DNA of 18,028 nt from Collinsella sp. (lineage in GTDB: Bacteria; Actinomycetota; Coriobacteriia; Coriobacteriales; Coriobacteriaceae). Numbering within the stretch: position 1 is the stretch's first letter; every line of letters starts with the position of its first letter. The notes beneath the pieces were generated by a model. It was not told where the DNA came from, did no database searches, and saw nothing but the letters and a program-made list of their open reading frames with translations. The stretch covers positions 1 through 18,028 of the forward strand of contig DXZS01000009.1 in the NCBI GenBank assembly GCA_019419505.1, given 5' to 3'. This document shows, one piece after another, positions 16,812 to 18,028 of the stretch. Position numbers and translations under genes: made by a program.

Positions 16812-17271
16812 GCGTGAACGCAAGCTCATTTCTAAGAATCGCTCGGCGCATCACGAGTACTTTATCGATGAGACGTTTGAATGCGGTATTGAGCTGAGCG
16901 GCACCGAGGTCAAGTCGATTCGCGAGCGCGCCTGTCAGATCACTGACACTTTTGCGCTGATTCGTGGCGGCGAGTGCTGGCTCGTCGGACTGCATATCCA
17001 CCCTTATAGCCATGGTGGCGTGTGGAATCGCGATCCCGACCGTCGGCGTCGTCTGCTGCTGCACCGCAAGGAGATCGACTTTCTTGACGGCAAACTTCGC
17101 AACCGTGGTTATGCACTGGTTCCGTTGGAGCTCTACTTTAATACCGACGGCCGCGTAAAGCTGCTGCTGGGTCTGGGTCGCGGCAAGAAGCTCTACGACA
17201 AGCGCGAGGACATGGCCAAGCGTGATGTCCAACGCGAGATCGACCGCGCCCTTAAGGAACGCAACCGCTAG
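16801..17271 (+). CDS. smpB: SsrA-binding protein SmpB
   Basis: SmpB binds tmRNA and brings it to ribosomes stalled on broken messages. The 156-residue protein shows the family stretches SKNRSAHHEYFIDETFECGIELSGTEVKSIRE, HIHPYSHGG, RRRRLLLHRKEI and LGRGKKLYDKRE, and ends in a basic tail that enters the mRNA channel. AAGGAGG (16788-16794) lies inside the end of the TPR gene. No tmRNA gene is visible in the 757 bases after it. Confidence 0.97.
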   Translation: MPSKRERKLISKNRSAHHEYFIDETFECGIELSGTEVKSIRERACQITDTFALIRGGECWLVGLHIHPYSHGGVWNRDPDRRRRLLLHRKEIDFLDGKLRNRGYALVPLELYFNTDGRVKLLLGLGRGKKLYDKREDMAKRDVQREIDRALKERNR

Positions 17272-17283
17272 GCACTCTGTATA

Positions 17284-17350
17284 AGTTGCGGTGGAATACG
17301 GATAGTTTTGCCTGTTTGAGGGACTATTCAGTCCCTATTTCACCGCAACT
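17284..17350. repeat. Bulged hairpin element downstream of smpB
   Basis: A 14-bp outer stem (17284-17297 with 17337-17350, one G-T pair) encloses an inner 7-bp hairpin, AGGGACT (17319-17325) with AGTCCCT (17330-17336), around ATTC. The inner hairpin abuts the 3' strand of the outer stem directly, while 21 unpaired bases (17298-17318) lie on the 5' side. No T run follows, so it is not a standard terminator. It could be an RNA element or a palindromic repeat. Confidence 0.75.
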
Positions 17351-17392
17351 GCGGGCGTCTCATCTTTCTTACTGTTCTGACACATATGTCTC

Positions 17393-17426
17393 AAAGGCGG
17401 CGTCCGTTATGGGTGCCGCCTTTTTT
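17393..17426 (+). terminator. Intrinsic terminator after smpB
   Basis: AAAGGCGGCGTCC (17393-17405) pairs with GGGTGCCGCCTTT (17411-17423) over 13 pairs with two G-T pairs. The loop is GTTAT, and a run of six T (17421-17426) ends it. Confidence 0.92.
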
Positions 17427-17477
17427 GTGGGTACATACATTCATGAGGTTCCAACCCGAGCTAGGGGAGTGATCGTT

Positions 17478-18014
17478 ATGGACAAAACTGCGTTCTTTAC
17501 GATGCCGAGCGGCCTGTATGTGGTGAGTGCCGCGGCCGACGGGCTGCGTGCCGGCTGCGTTATCAACACAGCGGTGCAGGTGACATCCGCCCCGCCACGC
17601 ATCTCGGTTGCCGTGAACAAGGAAAATGTCACGTCCGGCGTAATCGCATCGGCTAAGGCCTTTGCGCTGGCCGTGATTGACCAGACCGCCGACATGCTCT
17701 ATATCGGCAATTTTGGCTTCCGCACCAGCAGCGATTGCGACAAGTTTGCCAAGTACGAGACCCACGAGACCGCGCTGGGCATGCCCTATGTGCCCGAGCA
17801 CGCGGCGGCGCTGTTTAGCTGCCGTCTGATTGATACCGTGGATGTGGGCACGCATCTGCTGTTTATTGGCGAGGTCGAGGATGCCGAGCGCTTGAGCGGC
17901 GAGACCCCGCTGACCTATGACTACTATCACAAGGTCTTGAAGGGCAAGACGCCGCCCAAAGCCTCGTCGTATCAGGTTGATTTCCGATCTCAGCCGAACA
18001 CATTGAGCAAATAG
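17478..18014 (+). CDS. Flavin reductase-like FMN-binding protein
   Basis: The 178-residue protein begins FFTMPSGLYVVSAAADGLRAGCVINTAVQVTSAPPRISVAVNKEN, the pattern of the FMN-binding split-barrel flavin reductase-like family. The end, LTYDYYHKVLKGKTPPKASSY, is shared with the flavin domain of high-molecular-weight rubredoxins of anaerobes. There is no rubredoxin or other extra domain, and the length is that of a single-domain member. Such proteins reduce or carry flavin, often in oxygen or redox stress defence; the substrate here is unknown. GGGGAG (17464-17469) lies eight bases before the ATG. The gene begins 51 bases after the smpB terminator, and no promoter box is clear. Confidence 0.9.
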   Translation: MDKTAFFTMPSGLYVVSAAADGLRAGCVINTAVQVTSAPPRISVAVNKENVTSGVIASAKAFALAVIDQTADMLYIGNFGFRTSSDCDKFAKYETHETALGMPYVPEHAAALFSCRLIDTVDVGTHLLFIGEVEDAERLSGETPLTYDYYHKVLKGKTPPKASSYQVDFRSQPNTLSK

Positions 18015-18028
18015 GCCATTCCCGCAGT

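Noticed and set aside
17272..17477. tmRNA gene after smpB
   Set aside because: The bulged hairpin first suggested it, but there is no alanine-tRNA-like acceptor, no tag reading frame and too little space.

Overview
The window reads as chromosomal DNA of a high-GC Gram-positive bacterium, most likely a Coriobacteriia member close to Collinsella. This is an inference. It rests on gene order (secA-prfB, ftsE-ftsX, rnr and smpB within 18 kb), GGAG-type ribosome binding sites, a C+ type ribosomal protein L31 with an Ala/Lys/Glu tail, and split-subunit transketolase. No database search was possible.

Layout. 1-704: rpmE (L31) behind a two-hairpin leader and before a strong terminator. 628-934 (no gene): that terminator, an AACCTG[C/T]C repeat cluster and a secA -10 box. 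935-4890: secA and prfB, overlapping by one base. 5056-5946: a YitT-type membrane protein whose start lies directly behind an intrinsic terminator hairpin. 6154-8010: two-subunit transketolase and its terminator. 7928-8387 (no gene): the transketolase terminator, then a very large inverted repeat with perfect 28-bp outer arms, then the ftsE promoter region; I see nothing else in about 8011-8143. 8388-10573: ftsE with an unusually long N-terminal extension, ftsX overlapping it by 14 bases, and a terminator. 10651-12846: RNase R. 12904-15460: an accessory-looking stretch between rnr and the smpB block. It holds a second copy of the AACCTG repeat, a solitary serine recombinase, a VanZ-like gene interrupted by an in-frame TAG, an ArsC/Spx-like gene, three tandem palindromes, and the only clear minus-strand gene. 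15559-15837: tRNA-Gln(CTG) and tRNA-Glu(CTC) with a plausible promoter and a terminator. 15894-17271: a TPR-like gene overlapping smpB by 11 bases. 17284-17350: a structured hairpin with a 21-nt bulge. 17478-18014: a flavin-reductase-like protein.

How the genes fit together. Most of the window is housekeeping: secretion (SecA), translation and ribosome rescue (L31, RF2, SmpB, tRNAs), RNA decay (RNase R), division (FtsEX) and pentose phosphate metabolism. In many Gram-positive bacteria secA-prfB-ftsEX or rnr-smpB are neighbours. Here yitT plus the transketolase pair separate prfB from ftsE, and about 4 kb separate rnr from smpB.

The most interesting signals are non-coding: the duplicated hairpin motif before rpmE, the shared terminator core at two sites, the AACCTG repeat at two sites, the 122-nt inverted repeat, the three covarying palindromes and the bulged hairpin. 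In coding sequence the ones to check are the in-frame TAG in the VanZ-like gene, the SPT discriminator tripeptide in RF2, and the FtsE extension. I found no CRISPR array, prophage or complete insertion sequence.
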